Position numbers and translations under genes: made by a program | Assembly (NCBI RefSeq): GCF_000938255.1 | Contig: NZ_JYMR01000045.1 | Coordinates: 62,001 to 126,000, forward strand | From: Bradyrhizobium sp. LTSP849 | Lineage (GTDB): Bacteria > Pseudomonadota > Alphaproteobacteria > Rhizobiales > Xanthobacteraceae | Direction of reading: 5' to 3' | DNA: 64,000 bases | Shown: positions 7,206 through 18,237 of the stretch, in pieces | Position numbering within the stretch: the stretch's first letter is position 1 | Layout of the letters: each line of letters begins with the position of its first letter | Notes under the pieces: generated by a model | Told to the model about the DNA's origin: nothing | Databases searched by the model: none | Seen by the model: the letters and a program-made list of their open reading frames with translations, nothing else

Positions 7206-9772
7206 GCGCAGCAGCCGAACCGTTCACGCGGCCCAATGGTGCCGCGTTGGCGCTGCGTTACGCACTGCGCGAATTGCGCGGAGGCCTGCGCGGCTTCTAC
7301 GTTTTCATCGCCTGCATCGCGCTCGGCGTGATGGCGATCGCCGGCGTCGGCTCGGTCTCGGCGAGCCTCAGCGACGGTCTCGCCCGCGAAGGCCGTACGC
7401 TGCTCGGCGGCGACGTCTCTTTCGTCTTGTTTCAGCGCGAGGCGAAGCCAGAGGAGGTCGCCTTCCTGCGCTCGCGCGGCACCGTCTCCGTCGCCTCCAC
7501 TCTGCGCGGCATGGCGCGTTCGGCCGACGGCCAGCTGGCGCTGGTCGAGATGAAGGCTGTCGACGACACTTATCCGATGCTCGGCCAGTTGACGCTGGCG
7601 CCGCCACTGCCGCTGACCGATCTGCTGGTCGAGCGCGATGGTGCCTTTGGCGCCGCCGCCGATCCGACGCTGCTGGCGCGGCTGTCGCTCAAGACCGGCG
7701 ACCGCGTCACCATTGGCTCCGCGACCTTCCAGATCCGCAGCACCGTCGAGGCCGAGCCCGACAAGCTCGCCGGCGGCATCGGCTTCGGCCCGCGCTTCCT
7801 GATCAGCGAGGCCGGCTTGCGCGCCACCGGCCTGATCCAGCCCGGTAGCCTGGTGCGCTGGGTCTATCGGGTGAAGTTGCCTGATACCGCCAACAGCGAC
7901 CGCGCCACCGACGCCTTTATCGCGGACGCGCGCGATGCCGCGCCACAGGCCGGCTGGGAAGTCCGCAGCCGGTCCAATGCCTCGCCGCAGCTCGAACGCA
8001 ATATCAGCCGCTTCACGCAGTTCCTGACGCTGGTTGGCCTCGCCGCGCTGCTGGTCGGCGGTGTCGGCGTCGCCAATGCCGTAAAGAGCCATATCGACCG
8101 CCGGCTCGAGGTGATCGCGGCCCTCAAGGCCGTCGGCGCCACCGGCCGCGACGTGTTCGGCATCTATCTCGCCCAGGTCGTTCTGCTCGCCGCGATCGGC
8201 TCCGTGATCGGCCTTGCGCTGGGAGCTGCGATGCCTTTCGCCATCGTCGGCCTGTTCGGCAAGCTGTTGCCGCTGCCGGTGGTGCCGGCGGTGCACGCCG
8301 ACGAGCTCGCGCTGTCCTTTGTCTACGGCCTGCTGACCGCACTCGCCTTCGGCCTGTGGCCGCTCGGGCGGGTGCACGACGTGCCGGTCGCAGCGCTGTT
8401 CCGCGACACCGTCGCCGCCGAATGGCACCGGCCGCGCTTGAGCTATCTCGCCTTCATGGCCGTCGTCGTCGCCCTGCTGGTCGCCGTCGTGATCGGACTG
8501 TCGTTCGACAAGCGCATCGCCGCGGTGTTCGTGCTCTCGTCCGTCGTCGTGTTCGCACTGCTGCGCGGCGTCGCTGCGCTGCTGATGGCGATCGCGCGGC
8601 GGCTGCCGCGCTCGCGCTTCACCATGCTGCGGCTTGCCATCGCCAACATCCATCGGCCGGGCGCGCTGACGCCCTCGGTGGTGCTGTCGCTCGGCCTCGG
8701 GCTCGCGGTGCTCGTCACCATCACCCAGATCGACGGTAATCTGCGCCGGCAATTTCTGGCGGCGCTTCCCGAGCACGCGCCGTCGTTCTACTTCATCGAC
8801 ATTCCGAGCACGCAGGCAGCACCCTTCGACGATTACCTCCGCCAGATCGTGCCGAGCGCGAAGGTCGAGGACGTGCCGATGCTGCGCGGGCGCATCGTCG
8901 CTGCGCGCGGCGTCCGCGCCGAAGACCTCAAGCCCACCACCGATTCCGAATGGGTGCTGCAAAGCGACCGCGGCCTGACCTATACCGGTGAGCTGCCGAA
9001 AGGCTCCAAGGTGGTCGAGGGCGAATGGTGGGGCGCCGATTATTCCGGCCCGCCGCTGGTCTCGATGGAGAAGAAGATCGCCGACGGGCTCGGCCTCAAG
9101 CTTGGCGACGAAGTCGTCGTCAACGTGCTCGGGCGCGACATCCCGGCGAAAATCGGCAATCTGCGCACCATCGACTGGCAGGGGCTCGGCATCAATTTCG
9201 TGCTGGTGTTCTCGCCGAACGCCTTCAAGGGCGCGCCGCATACCCATATCGCGACGCTGACGGAAGCCGGCGGCGATGCCACCGGCGACGGCAAGATCAT
9301 CAAGCAGGTCGCGGATGCTTACCCGATGGTCACGAGCGTGCGCGTGCGCGAGGTGATGGAGACGGTCGGCGCGGTCGTGACCAATCTGGCGCTCGCGATC
9401 CGCGGCGCCAGCGCCGTGACCCTGATCTCGGCGATCCTGGTGCTGGGCGGCGCGCTCGCCGCCGGCCATCGCCACCGGGTCTATGATGCGGTGATCCTGA
9501 AGACGCTGGGCGCGACGCGGCTGCGGCTGCTCGGCGCCTACGCGCTCGAATATCTGCTGATCGGGCTCGCCACCGCGATGTTCGGCGTGTTTGCCGGCAG
9601 CATCGCGGCCTGGATGATCGTGACGCGGCTGATGACGCTGAGCTTCGTCTGGCAGGCCGGCAGCGCCGCCGGCGTGGTCGCGGCCGCCCTGATCGTCACC
9701 GTCGGGCTTGGCCTCGCCGGCACGCTCTTGGCATTGAACAAAAAGCCCGCCACGGTGTTGCGGAATTTGTGA
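7202..9772 (+). CDS. ABC transporter permease, FtsX/YbbP-like
   Basis: A large 856-residue permease with two FtsX-type domains. There is one membrane segment near residues 25-50, a large periplasmic domain to about 265, a cluster of membrane helices from about 270 to 520, a second periplasmic domain and three terminal helices (about 720-845). The length and layout match YbbP, the partner of YbbA. It overlaps the ATPase gene by 4 bases. The terminal residues KKPATVLRNL are typical of the family. The transported compound is unknown. Confidence 0.92.
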   Translation: MSAAAEPFTRPNGAALALRYALRELRGGLRGFYVFIACIALGVMAIAGVGSVSASLSDGLAREGRTLLGGDVSFVLFQREAKPEEVAFLRSRGTVSVASTLRGMARSADGQLALVEMKAVDDTYPMLGQLTLAPPLPLTDLLVERDGAFGAAADPTLLARLSLKTGDRVTIGSATFQIRSTVEAEPDKLAGGIGFGPRFLISEAGLRATGLIQPGSLVRWVYRVKLPDTANSDRATDAFIADARDAAPQAGWEVRSRSNASPQLERNISRFTQFLTLVGLAALLVGGVGVANAVKSHIDRRLEVIAALKAVGATGRDVFGIYLAQVVLLAAIGSVIGLALGAAMPFAIVGLFGKLLPLPVVPAVHADELALSFVYGLLTALAFGLWPLGRVHDVPVAALFRDTVAAEWHRPRLSYLAFMAVVVALLVAVVIGLSFDKRIAAVFVLSSVVVFALLRGVAALLMAIARRLPRSRFTMLRLAIANIHRPGALTPSVVLSLGLGLAVLVTITQIDGNLRRQFLAALPEHAPSFYFIDIPSTQAAPFDDYLRQIVPSAKVEDVPMLRGRIVAARGVRAEDLKPTTDSEWVLQSDRGLTYTGELPKGSKVVEGEWWGADYSGPPLVSMEKKIADGLGLKLGDEVVVNVLGRDIPAKIGNLRTIDWQGLGINFVLVFSPNAFKGAPHTHIATLTEAGGDATGDGKIIKQVADAYPMVTSVRVREVMETVGAVVTNLALAIRGASAVTLISAILVLGGALAAGHRHRVYDAVILKTLGATRLRLLGAYALEYLLIGLATAMFGVFAGSIAAWMIVTRLMTLSFVWQAGSAAGVVAAALIVTVGLGLAGTLLALNKKPATVLRNL

Positions 9773-10041
9773 CAAATGGTAGCGGCTGGCCGCGCGGGAG
9801 CGGAATCCCGGGATTTCTGCGGTTAACCACGTCCGCTCGCCATGATTGCGAGCAAGGGCGACATTCAGCCGCGCGTGGACGGTTGCAGCGAATGTGTTAG
9901 TTTCCCACATATCGAGTGGGTTCGGATCCCCGATTGTTATGCAAATTTAATGTCGGCAGACATCGGTATCCGAGATAGAATTGACGAACCGGCGGGCACG
10001 ACAACCCTCGTGCCGGACCGGGCAACCAACGGGAATCGACC

Positions 10042-10833
10042 ATGTCGGACCTAGACCGTAACTACGCTTCTCCTTTCGGCAGGGCCGCCGGGCGTGTTGA
10101 CGCCGCGACGGTCGACGCCGGCCTGCGCGCTTACATGCTGCGCATCTACAATTACATGAGCATTGGCCTGGCCATCACCGGCCTGGCCGCGCTCGGCGTC
10201 TACATGGCCGCCGTGACGGACGTTCCGACGCCGGAAGCCGTCCGCGTCGGCAAGCTGTTCCTGACGCCGTTCGGCTATGCGATGTTCGTGAGCCCGCTGA
10301 AATGGCTGTTCATGCTGGCGCCGCTCGCCATGGTGTTCGTGATCTCGGCAGGCATCAACCGTCTCGCTCCCTCGACCGCCCAGATCCTGTTCTGGGTATT
10401 CGCGGCGCTGATGGGCGTCTCGCTGTCCTCGATCTTCCTGGTGTTCACGCACACCTCGATCGTGCGGGTGTTCTTCATCACCGCGGCGACCTTCGGCGCG
10501 CTGAGCCTCTACGGCTACACCACCAAGCGTGACCTGAGCGGGATGGGATCGTTCCTGTTCATGGGCCTGATCGGCATCGTCATCGCGAGCCTGGTCAACG
10601 TGTTCCTGGGAAGCACGTTGCTACAGTTTGTCGTGTCGGTGGTCGGCGTCTTGGTGTTCGCGGGCCTCACCGCCTGGGATACCCAGCGGCTGAAGAACGA
10701 CTACATCTACGGCTACGCCTCGGCCGGCGGTGATATCGCAGAGCGTGCGGCGATCACCGGTGCGCTGTCGCTGTACCTGAACTTCATCAACCTGTTCACG
10801 CTGCTGTTGCAGCTCCTCGGCCAGCGCGACTAA
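10042..10833 (+). CDS. Bax inhibitor-1/YccA family membrane protein
   Basis: A 263-residue inner-membrane protein with seven hydrophobic segments, the fold of the BI-1 (UPF0005) family. Members are pH-sensitive calcium leak channels or modulate FtsH-type proteolysis. Visible features are RIYNYMSIGLAITGLAALGV near residues 33-52 and the conserved last helix region YLNFINLFTLLLQLLGQRD. The gene stands alone, with about 270 bases of upstream region and a strong terminator 27 bases downstream. Which of the family roles applies cannot be read from sequence. Confidence 0.94.
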   Translation: MSDLDRNYASPFGRAAGRVDAATVDAGLRAYMLRIYNYMSIGLAITGLAALGVYMAAVTDVPTPEAVRVGKLFLTPFGYAMFVSPLKWLFMLAPLAMVFVISAGINRLAPSTAQILFWVFAALMGVSLSSIFLVFTHTSIVRVFFITAATFGALSLYGYTTKRDLSGMGSFLFMGLIGIVIASLVNVFLGSTLLQFVVSVVGVLVFAGLTAWDTQRLKNDYIYGYASAGGDIAERAAITGALSLYLNFINLFTLLLQLLGQRD

Positions 10834-10860
10834 GCGATCGACTGAGAGAACGGATACGAA

Positions 10861-10885
10861 CCCCGGCCGTGAGGCCGGGGTTTTT
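10861..10885 (+). terminator. rho-independent terminator after the BI-1 gene
   Basis: A perfect 8-bp GC stem (CCCCGGCC / GGCCGGGG) with a GTGA loop is followed at once by TTTTTG. It begins 27 bases after the stop codon. Confidence 0.92.
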
Positions 10886-10913
10886 GTTTGGGCCTGGTGT
10901 TTCCTCGCGCTCC

Positions 10914-10999
10914 GTCATTGCGAGGAGCCCTTGCGACGAAGCAATCCAGAGTCCCTCCGCGGATGCATTTCTGGATTGCTTCGCTGCGGTCGCAATGAC
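10914..10999. repeat. palindromic repeat (family E, copy 1)
   Basis: An 86-base inverted repeat with arms GTCATTGCGAGGAGCC and a matching GTCGCAATGAC end; the inner arms AAGCAATCCAGA and TCTGGATTGCTT are perfect complements. A second copy lies at 53387-53471. Confidence 0.88.
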
Positions 11000-11058
11000 G
11001 GGTGTGGCAACGACGCTGCCCCTTCCAGCGGCCGCCGGAAGGCTCTAATCTTCTCCCC

Positions 11059-11589
11059 ATGTCAGCACCCGAAATCAGGCCCGCCACCGAGGCCGACGTT
11101 CCCGCCATTACCGCCATCTACCAGCAGGCCGTCCGCGAGGGCACCGCGACGTTCGAGCTGGCGCCGCCCGACCTCGCCGAGATGATGCGGCGCTATCGCG
11201 CGCTGGTGGACGGCGGCTACCCCTATTTCGTCGCCATGTTCGACGGGCGCGTCGCAGGATACGCCTATGCCGGCGCCTACCGGCCGCGGCCGGCTTATCG
11301 CTTCACGGTCGAGAACTCGATCTATCTCAATCCGTCCTTCCACCGCCGCGGCATCGGCATGTTGCTGCTGGAGCGACTGATCACCGAATGCGAGGCGCGC
11401 GGCTTCCGCCAGATGATCGCCGTGATCGGCGATTCCGCCAATGCCGGCTCGATCGGCGTGCACACCAAAGGCGGCTTCAAGATGATCGGCACCCATCCCA
11501 ATGTCGGCCTGAAATTCGGCCGCTGGCTCGACACGGTGATGATGCAGCGGGATCTCGGCGAGGGCGCGAGTACGGTGCCCACGAGATAG
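11059..11589 (+). CDS. GNAT family N-acetyltransferase (PAT/MddA-like)
   Basis: A 176-residue acetyltransferase that resembles the phosphinothricin/methionine-sulfone acetyltransferase group. Visible are IRPATEADVPAITAIYQ at the start, GTATFE, the substrate strand AGYAYAGAYRPRPAY, the acetyl-CoA loop HRRGIGMLL near residue 95, and a late GGFKMIGTHPNVGLKFGRW. Such enzymes acetylate free amino groups of small molecules, for example methionine derivatives or herbicide analogues; the true substrate is unknown. The start at 11059 is used because the upstream in-frame residues are unlike the family. The stop is only 3 bases before a palindromic repeat. Confidence 0.92.
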   Translation: MSAPEIRPATEADVPAITAIYQQAVREGTATFELAPPDLAEMMRRYRALVDGGYPYFVAMFDGRVAGYAYAGAYRPRPAYRFTVENSIYLNPSFHRRGIGMLLLERLITECEARGFRQMIAVIGDSANAGSIGVHTKGGFKMIGTHPNVGLKFGRWLDTVMMQRDLGEGASTVPTR

Positions 11590-11592
11590 TTT

Positions 11593-11717
11593 CGTAGGGT
11601 GGGCAAAGCGACTTGTCCGCCGTAGCTCGAAGAGCGAAGGCGGAAGCGTGCCCACCATGATCGGCCATTGAGGAGAGATGGTGGGCACGGCCGCTTTGCG
11701 CCTTTGCCCACCCTACG
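11593..11717. repeat. palindromic repeat (family F, copy 1, extended)
   Basis: Arms CGTAGGGTGGGCAAA and TTTGCCCACCCTACG with inner GTGCCCACC / GGTGGGCAC. This copy is longer (125 bases) than the other four (about 92 bases) because extra sequence sits in the left arm. Confidence 0.88.
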
Positions 11718-11734
11718 GCATCGGAATGTTGCCG

Positions 11735-12106
11735 CTACACCACCGCCAGCTTGCGGTCGATCACCAGCAGCACGCGCTCGAGCTCCTGGCCGCGGCGCAG
11801 GATCAAACCGGTCGCCGAGATCACGCTGTACATGCCCTGCTTGCGCGCGAGCCGCGGGTCTTTCTCGATGCGATAGATCGGCACTTCGGACGCGCGGCGA
11901 AACACCGAGAACACCGCACGATCCTTCAGGAAGTCGATGGCATAGTCGCGCCACTCGCCGTCGGCGACCATGCGGCCGTAGAGATTGAGGATACGGTTCA
12001 GTTCGAGCCGATTGAACGTCACCCGGTTCGGATGGGCATTCGCAGCGGCGGGACGCGCCACTGCGCGCTGCTCGCTCGGATCTGCATCCTCCGACGTCAG
12101 ACTCAT
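11735..12106 (-). CDS. DUF2794 protein
   Basis: A 123-residue soluble protein of the alphaproteobacterial DUF2794 family, function unknown. The conserved core is visible: VTFNRLELNRILNLYGRMV, GEWRDYAIDFLKDRAVFSVFR, and YSVISATGLILRRGQEL. The first 25 or so residues are low-complexity and variable. No membrane segment. It is a lone gene between a repeat and a long non-coding region. Confidence 0.85.
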   Translation of the reverse strand: MSLTSEDADPSEQRAVARPAAANAHPNRVTFNRLELNRILNLYGRMVADGEWRDYAIDFLKDRAVFSVFRRASEVPIYRIEKDPRLARKQGMYSVISATGLILRRGQELERVLLVIDRKLAVV

Positions 12107-12388
12107 GGAACGCCTCCTGTCGCACCAGCATGATCGCGCCCGCGAAGACCGTCCCCGGACCGCGGATCATGACAATTGCATGATTGCTCCAACCGTTCGC
12201 CACCGCAAGAGGCTGTTGCAAGGGGCTGCGAAAGGGCTCCGGCTCAACCCGCCAAACAGGTTGCGAACCATGACACACGCTACGGTGGAACTTCTCAGCG
12301 GCAAACCGTCACGGGATCGTTAGCAGGAATCATAGTATCGCCTCTTTTCCGCCTAGCGACTGCCGCCCTGCATTGCGAAAAGACTTGT

Positions 12389-12502
12389 GTGCGTTGACCC
12401 GGTCCTTTCGGTTCCGGATTCCTCAGCCCCCAGCCCCCCGGGGTCGTTAGGATCGGGTCTGTACGCACGAAAAAGAGGGCCAACGCAAGTTGGTCCTTTT
12501 TT
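12389..12502 (+). ncRNA. candidate structured small RNA with its own terminator
   Basis: The sequence folds into a long closed structure. An outer 6-bp stem (12389-12394 with 12463-12468, GTGCGT/ACGCAC) encloses an 11-bp stem (12396-12406 with 12449-12459, GACCCGGTCCT pairing with AGGATCGGGTC, one G-T pair). A C-rich apical region follows. Directly after comes a 9-bp terminator hairpin (12476-12484 with 12489-12497, GCAA loop) and five more Ts. No reading frame here looks coding. It is not SRP RNA (no GGAAGCAGCC-type loop). A divergent alphaproteobacterial 6S-type or other small RNA is possible. The 5' end is not defined by sequence alone. Confidence 0.55.
12476..12502 (+). terminator. terminator of the candidate small RNA
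   Basis: AGGGCCAAC, loop GCAA, GTTGGTCCT, then a run of Ts. The opposite strand also reads as hairpin plus five Ts after one C, so it could work in both directions. Confidence 0.8.
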
Positions 12503-12568
12503 GTTTGTGGCGGGATGTGGCTGCCTCGGCGAATTTCTCTCCGAACATCCGCGCGAAGACTCTCTCCC

Positions 12569-12675
12569 TCATCCTGAGGAGCCGCGAAGCGGCGTCTCGA
12601 AGGATGAGAGGCCGAGCTGTAGCAGCGCGCGCCTGCGTGGTTCGAGACGCTAACGCGCCTCCTCACCACGAGGGG
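12569..12675. repeat. degenerate palindromic repeat (family I)
   Basis: The left part CATCCTGAGGAGCCGCGAAG, with GGCGTCTCGAAGGATGAGAGG, is matched by a decayed right part TTCGAGACGCTAACGCGCCT and CCTCAC. It belongs to the CTGAGGAGCC...CGAAGGATG type of repeat common in this group. With the small RNA it accounts for most of the 611 bases between the DUF2794 and DUF1223 genes. I see nothing else there. Confidence 0.6.
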
Positions 12676-12717
12676 ATAGTGTTTTGCGAGTCAGGGAAGA
12701 AGTGTGAAGCCTACGCT

Positions 12718-13509
12718 TCAGTGCAGCGACGTGTACGCGGCACCGAGCATCGGGCCGGGCTTCTCGCGGCTGCCGTCCTGGACATAGACCACCGCGCCGT
12801 CGACGCCGTCGCGCGACGTGAGGTTCTCGATCGGCACCGTCCAGCTTTCCGAATGTCCGTTCCAGTCGCCGACCTTGAGCAAATTGCGCACGACGTTGTG
12901 ATAGGTGAGTTGCTGCCCGCGATTCTCGCCGCGGCTGATCTCGATCGGCACCGATTTCGTGATCGAGCAGATCCAGACCTCGCCATGCGAGATCGCCGGC
13001 TCCTTGCTCGCGGCCACCGACACGTTGATCTGCTTGCCCGAGAGCGACATCGTCACCGGCACGCTCATCACGCCCGCACCCTTGTCGGTCTTGCCGATCG
13101 CGCTTTCGATGCCGGCACGGTCGCTGCCGATGACATGCGCAGAGCCGTTGACCACGACCTGCGGCGTATAGACCTCGCGGTCACCCCGCATCCGCGAATA
13201 GGCGCGCTGCCGCGCCGAGAAGCGCGAATCCGCCAGCGTGTCCTTCCAGCCGAGATAGTCCCAATAATCGATTGGCATGCTCAGCGCGATGACCGAGGGA
13301 TCGTTGGCGAGATCGCCGATGACCTTGTCAGCGGGCGGGCAGGACGAGCAGCCCTGCGAGGTGAAGAGCTCGACCACGGCGCGGGGATCGGCCTCGGCGG
13401 GACGGATGACGGCGACAATCGCACAGATACCAAGTGCTCCCGACCAGAGTGCCCCGGACCACCGCGAAACCAAATGAGAAGCCATCATTCCAGTCATATC
13501 GAACGTCAC
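12718..13509 (-). CDS. DUF1223 secreted thioredoxin-like protein
   Basis: A 263-residue protein with an N-terminal hydrophobic export segment (about residues 18-40) followed by VVELFTSQGCSSCPPAD, the CxxC-bearing hallmark of the DUF1223 family. Its fold is thioredoxin-like. Further on are YWDYLGWKDTLADSRFSARQ and VYTPQVVVNG, both typical. The function is unknown; a periplasmic redox role is plausible from the Cys pair. The start could also be one of two methionines six and eight codons in, which would leave a tidier signal peptide. Confidence 0.88.
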   Translation of the reverse strand: MTFDMTGMMASHLVSRWSGALWSGALGICAIVAVIRPAEADPRAVVELFTSQGCSSCPPADKVIGDLANDPSVIALSMPIDYWDYLGWKDTLADSRFSARQRAYSRMRGDREVYTPQVVVNGSAHVIGSDRAGIESAIGKTDKGAGVMSVPVTMSLSGKQINVSVAASKEPAISHGEVWICSITKSVPIEISRGENRGQQLTYHNVVRNLLKVGDWNGHSESWTVPIENLTSRDGVDGAVVYVQDGSREKPGPMLGAAYTSLH

Positions 13510-13637
13510 ATACCGTAACTCGTTGGGGGAAGATCCTATCGCCTGATGGTCACCGTAGTCTTACGGGCACGGCACATTCAACCGTCCAAGGCGGACTTTT
13601 CCGCCGGATGGGCCCATCCGAAGCATGCCGTAACGCA

Positions 13638-13667
13638 CGAAGGCGGCCTTGTGATAGGCCGCCTTCG
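13638..13667. other. inverted repeat downstream of acnA
   Basis: A perfect 11-bp stem (CGAAGGCGGCC / GGCCGCCTTCG) with an 8-base loop, 50 bases past the acnA stop. No T tract follows on either strand, so it may stabilise the acnA 3' end rather than terminate transcription. Confidence 0.5.
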
Positions 13668-13716
13668 ACTAACCTTCTACTCACTTACCAGTGAGGCACC
13701 GTTCACAAATCCGCGC

Positions 13717-16437
<2,721 letters not shown>

Positions 16438-16461
16438 GAAAGGAAATCCCAATTGTTAGTT

Positions 16462-16479
16462 ATACCCGGCAAAGGGTAT
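16462..16479. promoter_or_regulatory. inverted repeat in the acnA leader
   Basis: ATACCC, six bases, GGGTAT: a perfect 6-bp inverted repeat 25-42 bases before the acnA start. It could be an operator or a small leader hairpin. There is no direct evidence for either. Confidence 0.3.
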
Positions 16480-16681
16480 TTTAACACCGTCAGCGAATCC
16501 AGCTGGGTCGCTTGCAGGGGCAGGTTGAGTTGCTGCATCAAGTAGTTCCGGGCTTATAGAAGCTTTCTAACGGCGCCGCCACAGCCACAATCGTACCGCA
16601 GCAATTCGCGAGCCAAAAATTCTGATGCGCTACCCCAAGATTTTCTGAGGCCTGGCTTTGAGCGGGTCGACACGAGCCAAG

Positions 16682-17284
16682 ATGCAGCTGTCCGGACGCG
16701 GGGTCACCTGCGTGCGGGGCGGCCGCGAGGTGTTCACCGGGCTCGATTTCGAGGCCATTTCCGGCGAAGCGATGGCCGTTGTGGGCCGCAACGGATCGGG
16801 CAAGACCTCGCTGTTGCGGCTGATCGCGGGCCTGCTCATTCCGGCTGGCGGCACAATCGCGCTGGGCGGGGGCGACACTGAACTGACATTGCCCGAGCAG
16901 TGCCACTATCTCGGCCACCGCGATGCCCTCAAGCCGGCGCTGAGCGTGGCGGAAAATCTCGCATTCTGGGCTGATTTCCTGGGCGGAGAGCGGTTTGACG
17001 CGGCTGAGAGCCTCGCCGCCGTCGGCCTCGACTACACCACCGACCTGCCCGCCGCCTTCCTGTCCGCCGGCCAGCGCCGCCGGCTGTCGCTGGCCCGGCT
17101 GCTCACCGTGCGCCGCCCGGTCTGGCTGCTGGACGAGCCGACCACGGCACTGGATGTGGCCGGCCAGGACATGTTCGGCGGCCTGATGCGCGATCACCTC
17201 GCAAGCGGCGGCCTGATCGTGGCCGCCACCCACGCGCCGCTGGGGATCGAGGCGCGGGAGCTGCGGATCGGGGGGATGGCATGA
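16682..17284 (+). CDS. ccmA: heme exporter ATP-binding protein CcmA
   Basis: A 200-residue ATPase of the CcmABCD complex, which releases holo-CcmE during cytochrome c maturation. Walker A is GRNGSGKTSLL, the signature LSAGQRRRLSLARLL, and Walker B VWLLDEPTTALD. The ATG at 16682 gives the normal family start MQLSGRGV; a TTG at 16658 would add eight residues. In Bradyrhizobium japonicum these genes are known as cycVWZXY. It is separated from ccmB by a 208-base stretch holding a palindromic repeat, unusual for a pair of genes that are normally adjacent. Confidence 0.94.
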   Translation: MQLSGRGVTCVRGGREVFTGLDFEAISGEAMAVVGRNGSGKTSLLRLIAGLLIPAGGTIALGGGDTELTLPEQCHYLGHRDALKPALSVAENLAFWADFLGGERFDAAESLAAVGLDYTTDLPAAFLSAGQRRRLSLARLLTVRRPVWLLDEPTTALDVAGQDMFGGLMRDHLASGGLIVAATHAPLGIEARELRIGGMA

Positions 17285-17328
17285 AACGACCCGACCCTCA
17301 GCTTTTCGAGCGGCCACGGTTGTCGCTC

Positions 17329-17465
17329 CGGGCGCCCTCGCCTCTTTCGCTTGCGGGAGAGGTCGGCGCGCAGCGCCGGGTGAGGGCTCTCTCCTCTGGG
17401 GGAGCCTTCTTTGTCGAGACACCCTCTCCCCAACCCTCCCCCGCAGGCGGGGGAGGGAGCGCACC
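17329..17465. repeat. palindromic repeat between ccmA and ccmB (family J)
   Basis: A G/C-rich imperfect inverted repeat with arms GCGCCCTCGCC and GGGAGGGAGCGC and an inner match of the GAGAGG.../CCCTCTCCCC type. It fills most of the gap between two genes whose products work as one complex. It may affect the ratio of CcmA to the membrane subunits. Confidence 0.65.
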
Positions 17466-17492
17466 GCCCTTGCGGCAGCATGGAGCCACCCC

Positions 17493-18161
17493 ATGACCGC
17501 CCTCGCGGCCCTCATCCGCCGGGACATCCGGATCGCGCTCCGCGTTGGCGGCGGGGCGTTGATTGGCGTGCTATTTTTCCTGACCGTGGTGGTCCTGATG
17601 CCGTTCGCGGTGGGGCCTGACCTGGCGCAGCTCGCGCGGCTGGGGCCGTCGATCCTGTGGCTCGGCGCCCTCTTGGCCAGCCTGCTCACGCTGGACCGCC
17701 TGTTCATGGCCGATCATGAGGACGGCTCGCTCGACCTGATCACCATGAGCCGGACCCCGCTGGAACTGGCCTGCGCCTCGAAAGCACTGGCGCATTGGCT
17801 GGCTGCCGGCCTGCCGCTGATTGTCGCAACCCCCGTGCTCGGCCTGCTGCTCAACCTCGACATGGTCTCAACCGGCGCGGTGGCGCTGACGCTGCTCGCG
17901 GGCACCCCGGCGCTGACGTTTACCGGCATGATCGGCGCCGCGCTGGCAGTGACGCTGCATCGCGGCGGGCTGCTGATGGCCGTGCTGGTGCTGCCGCTGT
18001 CGATCCCGGTGCTGATCTTCGGGGTTGCGGCCTCTCAGGCCGCGATCACCGGGCCATTGTCGTTCGGCGCGCCGTTCTCGATCCTCTGCGCGCTGTCGCT
18101 GGTGAGCCTCGTGATCGGCCCGTTTGCAGCTGCGGCGAGCCTGAAGCATGGACTGGACTGA
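17493..18161 (+). CDS. ccmB: heme exporter permease CcmB
   Basis: A 222-residue inner-membrane protein with six hydrophobic segments, the usual size and layout of CcmB. LIRRDIRIALRVGG near the start and DRLFMADHEDGSLDLI near residues 69-84 are characteristic. It is the membrane partner of CcmA. It lies downstream of a palindromic repeat and 76 bases upstream of ccmC. Confidence 0.93.
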   Translation: MTALAALIRRDIRIALRVGGGALIGVLFFLTVVVLMPFAVGPDLAQLARLGPSILWLGALLASLLTLDRLFMADHEDGSLDLITMSRTPLELACASKALAHWLAAGLPLIVATPVLGLLLNLDMVSTGAVALTLLAGTPALTFTGMIGAALAVTLHRGGLLMAVLVLPLSIPVLIFGVAASQAAITGPLSFGAPFSILCALSLVSLVIGPFAAAASLKHGLD

Positions 18162-18237
18162 GCTTGACCCCGATCAACTTTCGCTGCGCGGTTTTATGCT
18201 GATTGCGTGAGCAGCCACCGGTGACTATCAGAATACA

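Noticed and set aside
7196..9910. 904-codon minus-strand frame opposite the ABC permease
   Set aside because: It is antisense to a clear YbbP-type gene and is full of His/Gln/Arg runs typical of shadow frames.
9773..10041. Small frame (9842-10054) before the BI-1 gene
   Set aside because: It overlaps the BI-1 start, has no family pattern and probably lies in the promoter and leader region.
12387..12653. 88-codon plus-strand frame over the candidate small RNA
   Set aside because: It spans the RNA stems, the terminator and a repeat; no ribosome-binding site or family pattern.
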